DNA of 46,035 nucleotides from a virus. Location of the stretch: IMG/VR virus record IMGVR_UViG_3300023115_000034, positions 1 to 46,035 of that record. One strand, given 5' to 3'. The translations under genes were made by a program, and so were the position numbers. Numbering within the stretch: position 1 is the stretch's first letter; every line of letters starts with the position of its first letter. Of the stretch, positions 44,440 through 46,035 are shown in pieces. The notes beneath the pieces are model-generated. The model did no database searches. It had not been told where the DNA came from and was given only the letters and a program-made list of their open reading frames with translations.

Positions 44440-45788
44440 GCTGTTAAGGTACCATTTGTTGTAGGTTTATATCCTAATTTAGCACAAGAAATTACAGAGT
44501 TATAAACATTCTCTTGAAATACATGTCTGGTTGCATATATCATATATGTACCACTTTTTTTCTTATCTAAATTATTATTAGGATCAGATTGTGATGTATC
44601 TGATATATTAGCATTAAATGCTATATTAATTAAATTTCCAATAGATTTATTTACTCCGTTCTGTAAAAAGTTTCTACCGGGCACTGATATATCTATAGAT
44701 GATTTATGTAAGAAGTGTCTAAGAGACTTTGTTTTTGCTTTAAACATATGCGATGAAACACCAGATGCTTCATAATAATTTAAAGAGCCGTCTTCAAAAG
44801 TTAGTGTTGGTGTTATTTGTGTTATCTCGCTTGTATCATAATCGTGCATTGGTCCGCCGGGAAATTGTGTTACTCCATCATATATCGGTCTCTGTTGTGC
44901 TGGCGGATAAGGAATACTGGAAAATATTTCTTGTGCATTAATTCTTGCAGTATAAGGTTTATTTTTAATTGTATCTAAAAATGTATAAGTTGAACCAGTT
45001 AACCCTTTTCTTGCCATCATTAACTGATCTTCAAGATTAGAATATTTAAAATCACGAATTGCATAATACTGTCTAGGATCTAGTGTTTCAAATCCAGAAC
45101 CTATTGGTTGTGAAAAAGTATATGCATAGGTATTATTATTTAAAGGTGTTGCATTTAAAATTGTTTCTAAATCCATAAGTCTAAGATTATCATCACATAT
45201 TGTTGAAAATAAAAAATATGGTAATCCTGATGTTGTAGATGCTCTATCTTTAATCCAATTAGCTGCACCAATAGGAGTCATGTTTGGCACTACTACTTTA
45301 ATACTACCATCTACATTTTCATTTCCAGCCATTAGAACAGATCTTCCTAAATTTTCACTTATGATGCTACTAATTATTGAACTTGGTGTTCCACTATAAG
45401 CTTTTTGAACACGAATCATTCTCGAATAATAGCCAATATCTTCTATTAAAGCAATAGAATCAAGTTCTGTATTATCATTTGTTTTTACAGCTCTTAAAAC
45501 TTCTGTTATTATAAATTTTTTTGTAATCGAAAATTCGTCTCCATCTAGCGAAGTTGAAATTTCAATTGTAACTAATTCTGTACCAGAAATTTCTGCTGTT
45601 TCTAATATTCTTGATGTATCAGCAAATACAATTTGTGCAGTTAAATACGGTTTATCTACATGTTCGTAAATATTAACTTCATTGATAACAGAGTTTATTA
45701 TAAAACTTGCATTGAGTTCTTGTTTTTCTATTTCAATTTTTCTGATAATAAACTCTGCATTGAGTTCTTGATTTGATTTTTCATTCAT
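44436..45788 (-). CDS. gp27-like baseplate hub protein (450 aa)
   Basis: The layout fits the gp27/gpD baseplate hub, which forms the ring under the tail tube and holds the spike. An N-terminal tube-like strand region (INEVNIYEHVDKPYLTAQIVFADTSRI) is followed by VEIS-type strands, YFLFSTICDDNLRLMDLETIL near 190-215 and MARKGLTGSTYTFLD near 263. It ends with the typical HVFQENVYNSVISCAKLGY. T4 gp27 is 391 aa. Position directly before the OB/lysozyme gene is as in hub-spike modules. The ATG overlaps the stop of the upstream gene (TAATG). Note two near-copies of an INxLNAS/FII motif in the first 40 residues (NAEFIIRKIEIEKQELNASFII). The call rests on motif and context, without an alignment. Confidence 0.72.
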   Translation of the reverse strand: MNEKSNQELNAEFIIRKIEIEKQELNASFIINSVINEVNIYEHVDKPYLTAQIVFADTSRILETAEISGTELVTIEISTSLDGDEFSITKKFIITEVLRAVKTNDNTELDSIALIEDIGYYSRMIRVQKAYSGTPSSIISSIISENLGRSVLMAGNENVDGSIKVVVPNMTPIGAANWIKDRASTTSGLPYFLFSTICDDNLRLMDLETILNATPLNNNTYAYTFSQPIGSGFETLDPRQYYAIRDFKYSNLEDQLMMARKGLTGSTYTFLDTIKNKPYTARINAQEIFSSIPYPPAQQRPIYDGVTQFPGGPMHDYDTSEITQITPTLTFEDGSLNYYEASGVSSHMFKAKTKSLRHFLHKSSIDISVPGRNFLQNGVNKSIGNLINIAFNANISDTSQSDPNNNLDKKKSGTYMIYATRHVFQENVYNSVISCAKLGYKPTTNGTLTA

Positions 45789-46035
45789 TATCTATTCTCT
45801 CGAAGAGTCTTTTTATAAGAAGAAAATACAGATGATACAATTTCGGGTTTAAATATTTTTATCTTTTTGTTTATATCATTCTGTTCTTTATAATGATCAA
45901 GATTGGTTACTGCTGTTAAATTAGAACCCGGACCAATAGTAGGATCAATATCAACAATGCCTTCAGTATCTTTATAGTGTCTAACTGCATTATATTCAAC
46001 GGTAGATGAGTGAACAGTAATAAATTTACCAGATT
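45788..46035 (-). CDS. Unrecognised structural gene, C-terminal 82 residues only
   Basis: The frame is open from the window edge to a TAA at 45788-45790, which overlaps the ATG of the hub gene. The visible end includes FITVHSSTVEYNAVRHYKD, GIVDIDPTIGPGSNLTAVTN and a basic C-terminus ending SSYKKTLRENR. I do not recognise the family. Position next to the hub suggests a tube-initiator or baseplate protein (T4 gp48/gp54 or gp53 role), but no sequence feature proves this. The frame was found by checking all three minus-strand frames. The other two contain several stops. Confidence 0.8.
   Translation of the reverse strand, partial: SGKFITVHSSTVEYNAVRHYKDTEGIVDIDPTIGPGSNLTAVTNLDHYKEQNDINKKIKIFKPEIVSSVFSSYKKTLRENR

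Overview
This window is part of the virion-structure region of a large, AT-rich, tailed dsDNA phage of the T4 superfamily. The fibre proteins resemble those of marine T4-like myoviruses (cyanophage/pelagiphage type). The evidence is a run of T4-type baseplate genes (gp27-like hub, gp5-like OB-fold plus lysozyme, gp25, gp6, a gp8-like wedge protein), TATAAATA-type late promoters, and long fibre genes with marine T4-like N-terminal modules and DSAYI-type repeats. The host cannot be read from the sequence. Two peptidoglycan hydrolases next to the tail hub suggest a Gram-negative host.

Every supported gene is on the minus strand, so transcription runs from right (46035) to left (1). Genes are separated by 0 to 58 bases, often with TAATG or ATGA stop/start overlaps. 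There is no gene-free stretch over 300 bases. I saw no tRNA, CRISPR array, IS element or clear terminator.

Layout in transcription order: (1) 46035-39982, hub and spike: the end of an unrecognised gene, a gp27-like hub, an OB-fold/tail-lysozyme protein, an amidase, and a separate gp5-C-like beta-helix spike protein. (2) 39944-29172, wedge: a late promoter, then gp25, gp6, a 515-aa protein in the gp7 position, a gp8-like protein, and a 1852-aa protein with a DUF4815-like N-terminus. (3) 29170-21413, a small coiled-coil protein, then fibre/adhesin genes: one with a G2-like C-terminus, a glycine-rich adhesin, a fibre with a late promoter, an S74 self-cleaving fibre, a 504-aa protein, and two small proteins. 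(4) 21362-1, giant fibre block: a late promoter, a PKD-containing 1003-aa fibre, a 3823-aa giant fibre, an 1151-aa fibre with a cupredoxin-like domain, another promoter, and two tandem LamG-type adhesins, the last cut by the window edge.

Together the genes build the tail-tip machine. The hub, spike and hydrolases pierce and digest the wall. The wedge proteins form the baseplate. A very large set of fibres, more than half of the window, provides receptor binding. The most unusual parts are the repeat systems inside the giant fibre (a perfect 5-residue A-x-I-x-x array, a 9-residue/27-bp array and YadA-like beta-roll arrays), the cupredoxin-like site in the neighbouring fibre, and the shuffling of near-identical segments between fibre genes.
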